Of a stretch of 64,000 nucleotides of DNA, positions 26,445 through 36,364 are shown piece after piece. Numbering within the stretch: the stretch's first letter is position 1; the number at the start of each line of letters is the position of its first letter. The position numbers were made by a program, and so were the translations under genes. The DNA is taken from contig CAWBPR010000024.1 of assembly GCA_963790775.1 (NCBI GenBank), forward strand, positions 121,718 to 185,717, written 5' to 3'. The notes under the pieces were generated by a model, which made no database searches, had not been told where the DNA came from, and saw nothing but the letters and a program-made list of their open reading frames with translations. Origin of the DNA: JASJBU01 sp963790775. Its GTDB lineage: Bacteria > Pseudomonadota > Gammaproteobacteria > Chromatiales > Chromatiaceae.

Positions 26445-27884
26445 ATGATAAATAACGTGAAACCCCCACATTTGCTTGCAACCTTGTTTCTGCTTGCAGC
26501 GTTTCTCTTGCCGGTGCAGGCGAATAACCTGCCGGATTTTACCGTGCTTGCCGAGCAGAATGCGCCCTCGGTGGTGAATATCAGCACCAAGCAGTCATCG
26601 GTACGCCAGCATATGAAGCGTTTTCAGATCCCTGAATTCAAAGACATCCCGGAGGACAACCCATTCGGCGATCTGCTGCAGCGTTTTTTCGGTGAGCATG
26701 GCTACCAGTTGCCGGATGACGATCAGGTGGAAAAACAGTCCCTCGGTTCGGGATTTGTCGTCTCGGAGGATGGTTATATCCTGACCAATAATCATGTGGT
26801 GTCCGAAGCGGACGAGATTATTGTGCGCATGACTGACCGGCGCGAGTTCACTGCCAAGGTGATAGGTACGGATGAGCGCAGCGATATCGCATTGATCAAG
26901 ATCGATGCTGAGGACCTGCCCGTGGTGCGGATCGGCAGCTCAAAAAATCTCAAGGTAGGCGAATGGGTGCTGGCTATCGGCTCGCCGTTTGGTTTCGATC
27001 ATTCGGTGACGGCAGGAATCGTCAGCGCCAAGGGGCGCAATCTTCCCAGCGAAAATTATATACCCTTCATTCAGACCGATGTGGCGATCAACCCAGGTAA
27101 TTCAGGAGGCCCGCTGTTCAATCTGAAGGGTGAAGTGGTGGGTGTGAACTCCCAGATCTACAGCCGCTCTGGCGGGTTTATGGGGCTGTCGTTTGCGATC
27201 CCCATCGATGTTGCGATGGATGTGGTTGAGCAGCTGAAAACCAATGGCAAGGTCAGCCGCGGCTGGCTGGGTGTGCTGATCCAGGATGTCACCGGGGAGC
27301 TGGCGGAGAGCTTTGGCATGGACCGTCCGCGCGGCGCACTGGTGGCCCGCGTGCTGCCCAAGAGTCCGGCCGCCAAGGCGGGTCTGCAGGTGGGTGATGT
27401 GATCCTGAAATACAACGGCACCACGTTGCGCAGTTCCTCGGAGCTTCCGCCGCTGGTTGGCAGCAGTAATGTGGACCGTCCTGCGGAGCTTGAAATCCTG
27501 CGCGGCGGCAGGGAGATTTCGGTCAAGGTCAATATCGGTGAATTGCCCCAGGAGGATGCCTTGGAACTGGCGCAGTCGACCGCTCCGCGCGTCGCGGAAA
27601 ACCGTCTGGGGCTGATGGTGTCGGAATTGACCGGCGAACAGCGCAAGCAGCTGTCGCTGCCTTCGAAGAATGGGGTTCTGGTGGAATCCGTGACCGGCAG
27701 ACCTGCCCGTGAGGCGGGAATCCAGCAGGGCGATGTGATCCTGATGTTGAATAATCAGGATGTGGAAAGTGTCGCCCAGTTCAACAAGCTGGTGAAGAAA
27801 CTACCCGCCGGCAAGACCGTGGCGGTGCTGGTGCAGCGGAATACCGGACCTATCTTCCTGCCGCTGCGCATCCCGGCTGAATGA
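26445..27884 (+). CDS. mucD: periplasmic serine protease MucD (DegP/DegQ family)
   Basis: Degrades misfolded envelope proteins. 479 residues: a signal peptide of about 26 residues, a trypsin-like domain with catalytic His117 (ILTNNHVVSEAD), Asp147 (RSDIALIKID) and Ser220 (NPGNSGGPLF), and two PDZ domains (about 260-350 and 380-475) that include GYLGV-like binding loops (RGWLGVLIQDV). The genetic linkage to rpoE-rseABC is that of Pseudomonas mucD. A glutaredoxin-like gene overlaps its stop by four bases. Confidence 0.95.
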   Translation: MINNVKPPHLLATLFLLAAFLLPVQANNLPDFTVLAEQNAPSVVNISTKQSSVRQHMKRFQIPEFKDIPEDNPFGDLLQRFFGEHGYQLPDDDQVEKQSLGSGFVVSEDGYILTNNHVVSEADEIIVRMTDRREFTAKVIGTDERSDIALIKIDAEDLPVVRIGSSKNLKVGEWVLAIGSPFGFDHSVTAGIVSAKGRNLPSENYIPFIQTDVAINPGNSGGPLFNLKGEVVGVNSQIYSRSGGFMGLSFAIPIDVAMDVVEQLKTNGKVSRGWLGVLIQDVTGELAESFGMDRPRGALVARVLPKSPAAKAGLQVGDVILKYNGTTLRSSSELPPLVGSSNVDRPAELEILRGGREISVKVNIGELPQEDALELAQSTAPRVAENRLGLMVSELTGEQRKQLSLPSKNGVLVESVTGRPAREAGIQQGDVILMLNNQDVESVAQFNKLVKKLPAGKTVAVLVQRNTGPIFLPLRIPAE

Positions 27885-28123
27885 GATCACTCAGGCTCTA
27901 TATTCGGGAGGGTTGTCACCTCTGTGAGGACATGGCCTCTGAGCTGCAAAGGCTTGTGCAGCATAGGGATTTCCACCTGGAGCTGGTTGATGTGGAGCGC
28001 ACGCCAGGCAAGCTGGACGCCTATGGCAGCCGGGTGCCGGTTCTGGAGTCCCAGGATGGCGAATGTCTGAGCGAGTACTTTCTGGATGAGGATAAATTGA
28101 TGAGCTATTTGAGCGGAGCTTGA
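27881..28123 (+). CDS. glutaredoxin-like protein
   Basis: An 80-residue thioredoxin-fold protein with the redox motif CHLC after REG (YIREGCHLCEDMASEL) and the cis-proline in SRVPVLE. It resembles the DUF836/glutaredoxin-like family often found after mucD in gammaproteobacteria. The ATG overlaps the mucD stop by four bases (ATGA), so it is the last gene of the rpoE operon. Its redox partner is unknown; a cytoplasmic location is likely because it has no signal peptide. Confidence 0.85.
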   Translation: MRSLRLYIREGCHLCEDMASELQRLVQHRDFHLELVDVERTPGKLDAYGSRVPVLESQDGECLSEYFLDEDKLMSYLSGA

Positions 28124-28155
28124 CTCTTCCCGAGTCGCAATTTATCTCAAGTTTG

Positions 28156-28176
28156 ACGCCCCGCAAGGGGCGTTTT
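28156..28176 (+). terminator. rho-independent terminator of the rpoE operon
   Basis: A seven-base perfect stem ACGCCCC / GGGGCGT with a GCAA loop and a short T run, 33 bases past the glutaredoxin-like stop. A similar hairpin with AAGCA loop precedes lepA at 43441-43463. Confidence 0.85.
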
Positions 28177-28401
28177 GCGTTTTATGGCAGCGGAAAAGCG
28201 TCTGCTTGCGAAGGCTTGCCAAGGACTCTTGCTGTGATTTTTATGGTTTAGTCGGGATCGAGGGTTGTGAATCTTGAGATTGACAGGATCATGTCTCTAT
28301 TGCATCGTAGCACCATAACAATGAGATTTTCAAGTATCGGCAGCTGCCAGTTGTAACTGACGGGAGTCTGTTACTTTTTTATAAAAATAGGGGAATTAAT
28401 C

Positions 28402-30730
28402 ATGCAAAAGGGCGAATTCAGGATCGGTCGGCTGGCAACTCAGCCATATCTTTTTCTTCTCTTACTGTTTGCTTGGTTCCCGGTTCATGCGGATATTTCT
28501 GTAAGTAACCCCGTGCAGTCCCCGACAAATCCGGTCATATTGGGGCAAAATCCGATCTATTCAATCACGGTGGATAATCTGTACACTGCGCCAGAAACAA
28601 CTACATCTATCGAAATTACCATTTCTATTAACGGGGAAGAAAGTACCAGTCGCTTTAGCAGCCTCTGACGTGTGGTCTTGATGGCCCATTCTTTTGTGGT
28701 TCTATTACATCGGGTGGCTCTGCAACTTATGAGTTTGAATGGATCGATGCGAATGCTACTGGCGATTTTGCAATAAGCTTTGACGTCCAATGTTCACCAA
28801 CAGTGATCAAACGGATTGTATTGGTAGCAGTACACCACCCATCACAACAACAATTGTTCCTGAATCAGTTATCGCCGACCTCTATCGATTAAAAATGCCG
28901 GCACTCCGGTGAACAGGTATCGGAGACCATCACTATTGCGAACATCTTATCGACTGATATCACGATAGATAGTACCGTACAGCCACAGTTAGCTCCGGCC
29001 ACTCATGCCGCAGGAGGAGGAGCAGTTTCACCTACACACTGAGGATTCCCAATGAAGCGATGGCGAATGAGGTCATCAGCGATACCATCACGATCAGGGA
29101 GGGCAGTATTGATGGGGTAATAATCGCCACTATCAGGTGTCAGTGACTGTCGTTGCGGATACCGTCTCAGTCAGTGAACTCAGCTCTCAGCTGCGCCGGG
29201 TGCCACCGCCACCGGTACGTTTACCGTATCCAATGCACTGCCGATTACCTCAATCACCACTGATCCGGATGTTGATAGTACGGTTAACCCAGACTGACGT
29301 TGCTGACTGGAGGCGGTATGTTGTCTAATATTCCATGATGGTGCCGCCAATCGGCGGCTGACAATGAGGTAATTACGGATACCATCACCATCACCGATTC
29401 AGGCGCAAAATGTAACAACCATTGACGTTAGGGTGACGAGTCTCAAGTGATTTATTTGCCGACCTTCCGGGATTGACCGAGAGTGAACGTGAGGTGGCGC
29501 ATGCCCTGGATGAGGCCTGCGCGGCGCTCTCCAATACTGAAGTCGTGCTGCCCCCGACAGATATAGCGGCCAAGCTGCCGGCAGAAAAGCTGCTGGAGAT
29601 CTGTAATGCACTGGATGTTGCGGATATCGGCACACAAGTCGATGCGATCCGCCAGATAACCCCGAAACAGGCCCCGGCCCAGGGGACCTCTTCCGTTGAG
29701 ATCTCCCAGCGGCAATTTGACAATATCACGGCCCGCATGAACGCCTTGCGCAGTGGCGCGACCGGGGTCAGCGTTACCGGGCTGAACGTCGACTATCAGG
29801 GTGTCGCTATACCCGTCAAGCTGGTGAGTCAGGCGTATGCAAAACAGAGCGGCGGCTCTGCAGGGGAGGAGAACACCGCCCTGTTCGGCCGGATGGGCTT
29901 TCTTCCTCAACGGCAACATGAGCTTTGGCGACAAGAGTGAGTCAAGTAACGAATTGGGTTTCGATTTCGATACCAAGGGCATCACCGCAGGACTGGATTA
30001 CCGGTTTACCGATCAGTTCGTGGTGGGTGGCGCGCTAGGCTATGTGAGTAATGAAACCGATTTTGACGCCTCACGGGGCGATATGGCGGTGAAAGGTTAC
30101 ACTCTTGCGCTCTATTCGACTTACTATCACAACCAGGCAAGCTACTTCGATGCCATCGTAAGTTATGGATGGAATGAGTTCGATGCCAGCCGCCAGGTCA
30201 GTTTTCTCACCTTCGATGAAAAAGCCTCTGGTGACACCGAAGGCACAGAGATTTCGGTCAGTCTGGGGGGCGGATATGATTTCAACCGGAATGGTTTCGC
30301 CTTCGGCCCCTATGGCCGCATCAATTATGTGAGTGCGGATGTAGACGGCTATACCGAAAACACCTCCACCGGTTTGGAACTGGTCTACGATGACCAGAGC
30401 GTTGACTCAATGACCACGCTGCTCGGCGGTCAACTCAGTTACGCCATCAGTACCTCGCGGGGTGTGTTCACTCCTCAACTGCGTTTCGAGTGGGCCCATG
30501 AATTCAAGGATGACAGCCGTTTCATCAAGGCGCGTTTTCTTTACGACCCGACCGAGACCTCCTTCCGCCTGAGCACCGATGATCCTGACCGGGATTACTT
30601 CAACCTGGGAGCGGGGGTTTCCGCAACCTTCGGCGCAGGCAAGTCTGGTTATATCTACTATGAGGCGCTGCTCGGGCAGGAAGATGTCAAGCAGCATTCA
30701 CTGGCGGTGGGTTTTCGGCTCGAATTCTGA
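28402..30730 (+). pseudogene. autotransporter outer membrane protein, broken by several frame shifts
   Basis: The start at 28402 encodes a signal peptide (ending FPVHADIS) and a beta-rich passenger; the frame ends at 28668. Translating each frame recovers continuous fragments further on, for example GPFFCGSITSGGSATYEFEW (28684 on), PPITTTIVPESVIADLY (28835 on), GEQVSETITIANILSTDITI (28905 on) and VVADTVSVSELSSQL (29148 on). A long frame from 29473 to 29940 (DIAAKLPAEKLLEICNALD) leads into the membrane domain at about 29900-30730. That domain has alternating beta strands (GITAGLDYRFTDQFVVGGAL and so on) and the final RLEF with C-terminal phenylalanine needed for barrel insertion. At least five one-base shifts are required, so the gene is either decayed or badly read. 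No active passenger function can be named. Confidence 0.75.
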
Positions 30731-30767
30731 GCGAATCTGACAGTTTGAGCTATCTTTTATTGAACCC

Positions 30768-30796
30768 ATTGCAGGAGCCGCACGGCTTCCTGCAAT
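30768..30796 (+). terminator. imperfect hairpin after the autotransporter gene
   Basis: The arms ATTGCAGGAGCCG and CGGCTTCCTGCAAT pair with one bulged base and a two-base loop. It lies 38 bases past the autotransporter stop and ahead of the kinase gene. No T run follows, so it may be a processing or REP-like element instead of an intrinsic terminator. Confidence 0.45.
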
Positions 30797-30846
30797 AGGT
30801 CATTTGAGAAGCGGTAACAATCTGGCCATGAAACCCTCTGCTTGAT

Positions 30847-32481
30847 ATGGATAAGACCGAAGACTCCCGGACGCGCATTCTTTCAGATTCGGCTGATCAT
30901 TCCACACGGGATGAACTCACCCAGCGTTACCATCCGGAAGCGGATGATGCGACGCGCGTCGTTCCAGGGTCTGGCCGGCAGGCGGATGACAAGACCCGGG
31001 TGCTCCCATCTCAAACCCACCCGAGTGATGAGCAGACGGCCGTTCTGGATGCCACTGCTCGACAGTTCGAGGATCAGGGGATGGATCCTCCGACGCGCTT
31101 TGCCCTCGATTCCGCCAAACGCATGGAACACCTGCGGACCTTTCAACCGGGTACGCTGATCAAAGGGCGCTTCCAGTTGGTGGAAGAGCTGGGGCGCGGC
31201 GGCATGGGAGTGGTCTACTCTGCCAGGGACCTGGTGCAGGAAGGCGTGGGTGAGCAGAACTCACTGATTGCAATCAAGCTGCTGTCGGATGATTTCAAGG
31301 ATCATCCCGATGCTTTACGCATGCTGCAGCAGGAGACGAAAAAGGCGCGGGAGCTGGCGCACCCCAATATCATCACGGTGTATGACTTCGACCGTGACGG
31401 GGATTCGGTCTACATGACCATGGAGCTGATGTCCGGCCAATCACTCAAGGATTATCTGCAGGAACACCAGGACAGTAAGGCCAGCCTGGAAGAGGTGCTG
31501 CCGATTATCAGCGGGATTGCAGAGGGTCTCAAATACGCCCATCAGAAAAATATCATTCATTCCGATCTGAAACCGGCAAATATTTTTCTCACCGAGAGTG
31601 GCGTGAAGATACTCGATTTCGGAATCGCCAGGGCGATCATGCAATCCGATGCGGAATCGGCGATCCACCCGGAGGGCAATAAACCAGCCTCAGTCCCTGA
31701 CTCAGCAACCGAAGCCACTCATACCGAGACGGATGATGTGTTCGCCCTGACCCCATCCTATGCCAGTCTCGAGATGTTTATGGGGGATCCGCCGGATCCT
31801 GCCGATGACATCTATGCCTTTGCCTGTATCTGTTATCAGTTGCTGCTGGGCAGCAGTCATCCCTATCGGAAACGATCGGCCAAAGAGGCCTTTGAGAAAG
31901 GCATGGCGCCGAGTCGCATCGAAGGGCTCAAGGATGCCCAGTGGAATGCGCTGTTGACCGGACTGGCGCTGGAGCGAAGCAAACGCGCCTCCAGTGTCGA
32001 TGAATTTATCCATGGTTTTCTCCCGCATCGCAGGGAGCCTTGGAAGTACGCGGCCTTTGTCACGCTCCTGGCGGCGGGTCTGCTGTCTGCCTATTTCCTC
32101 ACCCGGCCACCTGAGATCGTTGAGCCCAGTCTGTTTGAAAATCCACCCCTGGCAGCTGAACTCAAGGCTGATCAGAAGTTACAGGTGGAGCAGATGCTGG
32201 AAGTGGCGGAAGTGCACATGATGGTAGGCCGGCTGCTCAGCCCGCCAGGCAGTAATGCCCTGGATGAATATAAAAAGGTGCTTGAGCTGAACCCGTATAA
32301 CCGTACTGCTATCGCGGGTCTGGAGACCTTGCTGGAGACACTGTTGCAGCTGGCGCGCAGCTCGATGGAAGCGGGTGACCTGGAGAAAGCAGGGGAGTAT
32401 GTCAAAGAGGGTTTGACGATCCATGCCGGACATAAAGAGCTAAAGTTACTGGATCAAGAACTGGAAGTACAACTGCAATGA
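30847..32481 (+). CDS. transmembrane serine/threonine protein kinase with N-terminal threonine motifs
   Basis: 544 residues. A disordered acidic N-terminus (1-95) repeats a D-x-x-T-[RA]-[VI]-[LV] motif around Thr36, Thr50 and Thr64, with related TRIL at 9 and PTRF at 83. These look like phosphothreonine sites for an FHA-domain partner. The Hanks-type kinase domain is at about 106-390: glycine loop GRGGMGVVY (116-124), Lys144, HSDLKPAN with Asp240, and DFG at 257-259. One membrane helix (399-417) leads to a periplasmic tail of about 125 residues with TPR-like helices. The HSD in place of HRD is a small deviation. Followed by a caspase-like gene after 15 bases. Confidence 0.9.
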   Translation: MDKTEDSRTRILSDSADHSTRDELTQRYHPEADDATRVVPGSGRQADDKTRVLPSQTHPSDEQTAVLDATARQFEDQGMDPPTRFALDSAKRMEHLRTFQPGTLIKGRFQLVEELGRGGMGVVYSARDLVQEGVGEQNSLIAIKLLSDDFKDHPDALRMLQQETKKARELAHPNIITVYDFDRDGDSVYMTMELMSGQSLKDYLQEHQDSKASLEEVLPIISGIAEGLKYAHQKNIIHSDLKPANIFLTESGVKILDFGIARAIMQSDAESAIHPEGNKPASVPDSATEATHTETDDVFALTPSYASLEMFMGDPPDPADDIYAFACICYQLLLGSSHPYRKRSAKEAFEKGMAPSRIEGLKDAQWNALLTGLALERSKRASSVDEFIHGFLPHRREPWKYAAFVTLLAAGLLSAYFLTRPPEIVEPSLFENPPLAAELKADQKLQVEQMLEVAEVHMMVGRLLSPPGSNALDEYKKVLELNPYNRTAIAGLETLLETLLQLARSSMEAGDLEKAGEYVKEGLTIHAGHKELKLLDQELEVQLQ

Positions 32482-32496
32482 TAACCTGGGGTGATC

Positions 32497-34551
32497 ATGC
32501 CACTATCAAAAATTAGACTGGAAATTATGAGCCGCGTGCGGAATCTGACTCTCCTCGCATGTTCGGTTCTGCTCGGACTGCTCACCGCTTGTGGGGCTAC
32601 GCAACCCACACTGGATGATACCGCGAAATTGCCCGGCAGGGTTTCCGCCGATCAATTGTTACCTGTGGATTGTCTGTTGCCAGCCCAGATGCGCAAGCTC
32701 GGCGCGTCAATGACCTATCTCGCACCGCGCCGGGCGATCAAGACCACGGCTGCCGACTGCGAGATCCGAGGCGGTGAATATGTTGCCTACGATCGTGCCG
32801 ATTACCGGACCTCGCTCAACGTCTGGCTTGAAAAGGCCAAACAGGGTGATCCTGAGGCGCAGACCTACGTCGGTGAGATCTATGAGAAGGGGCTTGGCTT
32901 GCCGAATGACTATAAAACCGCTCGAACCTGGTATAGCAAGGCTGCAGAGCAGGGCTATTCCCGGGCCCAGATAAACCTGGGCTATCTCTACGAGAAAGGG
33001 CTTGGGGTTGAGGAGGATAGGGTGACGGCCCTCAACTGGTACCGGCGCGCCTCTGGTGTAACGGATGATGATATCGATTACTCGTCAGCGATTGAGGTGA
33101 AGGCCGCTACCCTGGCTGATGAACAGAATGAAGTGCTGCGCCAGGATATGGAGCGCAGGGAGCGTGAGATCCAGGGTTTGAAGGTATCCCTGTCGGCCGC
33201 ACAAAATCATTTGCGAATGCAGAAAGAGGCGCTGCAGGACACCAAAAGACGCCTGCGTATCCTCCAGCGGCAGATGGAAAATACCACTGATTCGTCCCAA
33301 TTGAATGAACTCAAGCAGACATACGATACACAACAGGCCAAGCTGCAGAAACTTGAAAGCCAGCTTACGCAATTGCAGACAAAGGCAGAGACTAAGCAGG
33401 TGCAGCTCAGCAAAAAATCCACTGCCGTTCAGCAACAGCAGCAGGTATTGGCTACGCAGGAGGTTGGCGGCCCGTCCATCGAGGTATTTGATCCCTCGGT
33501 TGCCATCACCCGCAGTGGTGAACCGAGTGTCAGGGTGCGTGCCGGCAGCAAGGCGCGGGTAATCAGCGGCAGAATCGATGCACCGGCCGGTTTGAGCAGC
33601 GCCTCGATCAACGGCAATGCCATCTCACCCGACAGTACGGGGCTGTTCAATTCCGCAGTCTCAGTCGCGGAAGGTGAAAAACGGGTGCTGATCCAGGTCA
33701 GCGACAAGCTCGGCAAGCAGGCTGAGTTCAGCTTCATGCTGATTCCCGAACAGCGCCAGGTGAAAACAGAGGCCGACAATCAGCAGGTGAGCCGGGTGGC
33801 CGGTTCCATCGATTTCGGCCGTTACTATGCACTGGTTATCGGCAATAACGAATATCATAACTTTCCTCCCCTGCAGACCGCCATCAACGACGCGCAGAAT
33901 GTTGCACAAGTCCTCGAGAATAAGTACGGATTCAATACCCGTTTTATCCGGAATGCAGACCGCTACACCATCCTGTCCGCATTGAATGAGGTGAAGAGCA
34001 AGCTGAAGGAGAATGACAATCTGTTGATCTACTATGCAGGGCATGGGGAACGGGATGTCGGCACCCTGCAGGGCTACTGGTTGCCGGTCGACGCGGAACA
34101 GGAGAATACCGCAAACTGGATTCCCAACTCCGCCATCTCCGATCTGCTGAATACCATGCCGGCGAAACATATCCTGGTGGTTGCCGACTCCTGCTATTCT
34201 GGTTCCATGACCCGTAGTTCGGTGGCCAGACTGGATGCTCAGCTGAGTGATGAAAACCTGAAAAAATGGCTCAAGGTGATGGCGCGCACACCCTCGCGGA
34301 CCGTACTGACATCTGGGGGCATAGCGCCGGTGCTCGATAGTGGCGGGGGTGAGCACTCGGTATTCGCCAAGGCATTTATCGATGAACTCAAGGAGGCTGC
34401 GGGCCCTATCGATGCCTACAAGATCTATCTCAGAGTCACCCGGACTGTGCAGCAGAATGCGGCGCTGGTGGGATTTGACCAGACACCCACCTATGCCCCG
34501 ATCAAATACACCGGGCACAGTGGTGGAGAGTTTATCTTCGTAAAAAGCTGA
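32497..34551 (+). CDS. caspase-like (peptidase C14) lipoprotein with Sel1 repeats
   Basis: About 684 residues. A lipoprotein signal ends in LLTAC, so the protein should be anchored in a membrane outside the cytoplasm. Then come two Sel1 repeats (about 105-190; DPEAQTYVGEIYEKGLGL and SRAQINLGYLYEKGLGV), a long coiled coil (about 205-320), a beta-sandwich-like segment, and a C-terminal caspase domain (about 435-680). The caspase domain has the histidine in YYAGHGE (near 516) and cysteine in DSCYSG (near 566), plus the family start YYALVIGNNEY. The catalytic pair is intact. Coupled to the upstream kinase; an upstream GTG at 32491 is also possible. Confidence 0.88.
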   Translation: MPLSKIRLEIMSRVRNLTLLACSVLLGLLTACGATQPTLDDTAKLPGRVSADQLLPVDCLLPAQMRKLGASMTYLAPRRAIKTTAADCEIRGGEYVAYDRADYRTSLNVWLEKAKQGDPEAQTYVGEIYEKGLGLPNDYKTARTWYSKAAEQGYSRAQINLGYLYEKGLGVEEDRVTALNWYRRASGVTDDDIDYSSAIEVKAATLADEQNEVLRQDMERREREIQGLKVSLSAAQNHLRMQKEALQDTKRRLRILQRQMENTTDSSQLNELKQTYDTQQAKLQKLESQLTQLQTKAETKQVQLSKKSTAVQQQQQVLATQEVGGPSIEVFDPSVAITRSGEPSVRVRAGSKARVISGRIDAPAGLSSASINGNAISPDSTGLFNSAVSVAEGEKRVLIQVSDKLGKQAEFSFMLIPEQRQVKTEADNQQVSRVAGSIDFGRYYALVIGNNEYHNFPPLQTAINDAQNVAQVLENKYGFNTRFIRNADRYTILSALNEVKSKLKENDNLLIYYAGHGERDVGTLQGYWLPVDAEQENTANWIPNSAISDLLNTMPAKHILVVADSCYSGSMTRSSVARLDAQLSDENLKKWLKVMARTPSRTVLTSGGIAPVLDSGGGEHSVFAKAFIDELKEAAGPIDAYKIYLRVTRTVQQNAALVGFDQTPTYAPIKYTGHSGGEFIFVKS

Positions 34552-34587
34552 TCCAGCAACAGCCCTTTGAGCTTCTTTTCTGTTTAG

Positions 34588-34653
34588 GTAGGGTGCGCCG
34601 TGCGCACCAACTGGCAAGCGTTGCCGTTAGTCAATGGTGCGCACGGCGCACCC
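34588..34653. repeat. inverted REP-like repeat pair
   Basis: GGGTGCGCCGTGCGCACCA at 34591-34609 is the exact reverse complement of 34635-34653, separated by 25 bases. The left arm is preceded by GTA. Closely related single units are present at 49023-49044 and 49064-49085. It sits just after the caspase-like gene and may act as a transcript-end or chromosome-structure element. Confidence 0.85.
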
Positions 34654-35557
34654 TGCAAATGTAATAGAAAACACTCTTCAATGTGGAATCAGTTACAAGA
34701 TCTACTCTGCCAAAATCCATACAACTGGGTTTGGACTAATCATCAAGCATTTTAACCTTCAACAATTTGTCATTCTATCAAGGAGATTCATTCTATTTTC
34801 CATGATCTGCCTTGGTGTGGGATGTTCCGGACCGGTGCAAATCAACGACCGATTTGCCGCTGCTCAGGGACTCTCCCGTTCCCTGGCCAAAGGCGTGGAT
34901 TTTACCCATGTCATCTATACGGCAGGTAACGGGGAAGGGTCAGTCTGGCACGTCTACATCGAAGGGGATGGCCAACCCTGGCAGGGTCGTTATTCCGTTG
35001 CACATGATCCTACTTCGGCTATGCCGCTGATGCTCAGGCTCATGCAACAGGATGCCGCACCGCGCATCTATCTGGGACGCCCCTGTTATCAGGGCTTGGC
35101 TGACGAGGCTGCCTGTAAACCCTGGGTTTGGACCCATGGCCGCTACTCGGAAGCGGTGATTGCGAGTATGCAGGTTGCCTTGAACAAGCTCATCGAGCGC
35201 CATGCAATCAGCGAACTCACGCTGATCGGCCACAGCGGCGGCGGCGCCCTGGCCATGCTGCTGGCGGAACGGATTCCTCAGACCAGCCAGGTCATCACCC
35301 TGGCGGGGAACCTGGACACCGCAGCCTGGACCCGTAAACAGGGTTACTCCGAGCTGGCCGGGTCGTTGAATCCTGCGGACAGGCCCGCGTTGCCCAGCCG
35401 GATCAGCCAGTTTCATTTTCGCGGGGCGGAAGACCGAAATCTGCCAGCCGGGATGCCTGGGGTCATCAGCATCGATGGTGTGGGGCATGCTGCCGGCTGG
35501 GAGGCGATCTACTGCGGGATTCTTAGCCGCACTGGGGGACAGTGTAAACCGCTGTAA
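34634..35557 (+). CDS. alpha/beta hydrolase, probable lipoprotein
   Basis: Serine hydrolase with the nucleophile elbow GHSGGG (around residue 197), preceded by a family-like ELTLIGHS. The segment ICLGVGCSG looks like a lipobox after a hydrophobic run with two arginines, so the enzyme is probably surface or membrane bound. The catalytic His is likely in DGVGHAAGWE near the C-terminus; the Asp may be in FRGAEDRNLPAG. The start is unclear: the only in-frame ATGs are at 34634, which lies inside the REP-like repeat and is doubtful, and at 34802, which would leave a signal peptide without an N-region. A start lost to a frame shift is also possible. Substrate unknown. Confidence 0.75.
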   Translation: MVRTAHPANVIENTLQCGISYKIYSAKIHTTGFGLIIKHFNLQQFVILSRRFILFSMICLGVGCSGPVQINDRFAAAQGLSRSLAKGVDFTHVIYTAGNGEGSVWHVYIEGDGQPWQGRYSVAHDPTSAMPLMLRLMQQDAAPRIYLGRPCYQGLADEAACKPWVWTHGRYSEAVIASMQVALNKLIERHAISELTLIGHSGGGALAMLLAERIPQTSQVITLAGNLDTAAWTRKQGYSELAGSLNPADRPALPSRISQFHFRGAEDRNLPAGMPGVISIDGVGHAAGWEAIYCGILSRTGGQCKPL

Positions 35558-35700
35558 GCGGCATCATGTGCAATGAACCAGGTTCGAATCTCACCTCACA
35601 AGTCGCCGCATGCCGACTGAATGCGGCCCGATCCTGAACTATACTGCGTAGATTAAAACTTAATTTCCTGCTTTTTACCTACCGCCTCCGTCGGTGAGAA

Positions 35701-36342
35701 ATGTACAACTTACAAAATCGTGAACAGAGAAAAAGGAATCCCTTCAGGGCAAGGAGGGCGCTGTCTGGTAAGCAGCATTCGACGGTCAGTTCGATCCTGT
35801 GGAGGAAAGGCGCCTGCTGTGCAGAATGCGCCGCTGAAGCGGAACTCCCGGTCTCCAAAATAGCAGAACCCGACATGCAGGGTGGCGAGATGGTCGAACT
35901 GGTCACTGGTGGATCATCCAAGTGCAACCTTTCAGGAGATAGCCAGGATATTACGAATAATAACGATGAGTGCAGCCGCAGCTGCACCCAGGATCATGAA
36001 CAGAACCATGTCGATCGACGCTCCAGTTGCTGCGAGCAGGCCCGTACGGCCTATCACGCCGCTCGTGACAGTGGGGATGCGGCGCACCGAGGTCGTGTCA
36101 TGAGCGCTTGGAACCAATGGGTAAGAACCAACAAGGACGCCAGCGAGTGTGAGGCCTACGCGGTGAGTATGTCCTGCGCCAGCAACCTGATTCGAGATAA
36201 CGATTGCGACAGCGAAACGACCCCGTCGACCTGCTGCGAGCAACTCAGCAGCTATCTGTCTCACACAACTGAACGCAAGAATCATTACTGCGGACGGTCC
36301 GGTGACTCTACCGACAGAACCGACTGTCCCGATTTTAGCTAA
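35701..36342 (+). CDS. cysteine-rich protein of unknown function
   Basis: 213 residues with about 17 cysteines, many in pairs (ACCAEC, SCCEQAR, STCCEQL) and no signal peptide. The N-terminus is basic (MYNLQNREQRKRNPFRARR). A segment CCEQARTAYHAARDSGD followed by WNQWVRTN is echoed later by CCEQLSSYLSH, so two related helical modules may be stapled by disulfides or metal. I do not recognise the family. In position (followed 22 bases later by another unknown gene) it could belong to a secreted effector and partner pair, but nothing shows that directly. Confidence 0.55.
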   Translation: MYNLQNREQRKRNPFRARRALSGKQHSTVSSILWRKGACCAECAAEAELPVSKIAEPDMQGGEMVELVTGGSSKCNLSGDSQDITNNNDECSRSCTQDHEQNHVDRRSSCCEQARTAYHAARDSGDAAHRGRVMSAWNQWVRTNKDASECEAYAVSMSCASNLIRDNDCDSETTPSTCCEQLSSYLSHTTERKNHYCGRSGDSTDRTDCPDFS

Positions 36343-36364
36343 ACCGGGATCCGGACTGATTGGC

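Noticed and set aside
33661..34617. Minus-strand 318-codon frame
   Set aside because: Antisense to the caspase domain, which retains its catalytic residues in the plus frame.
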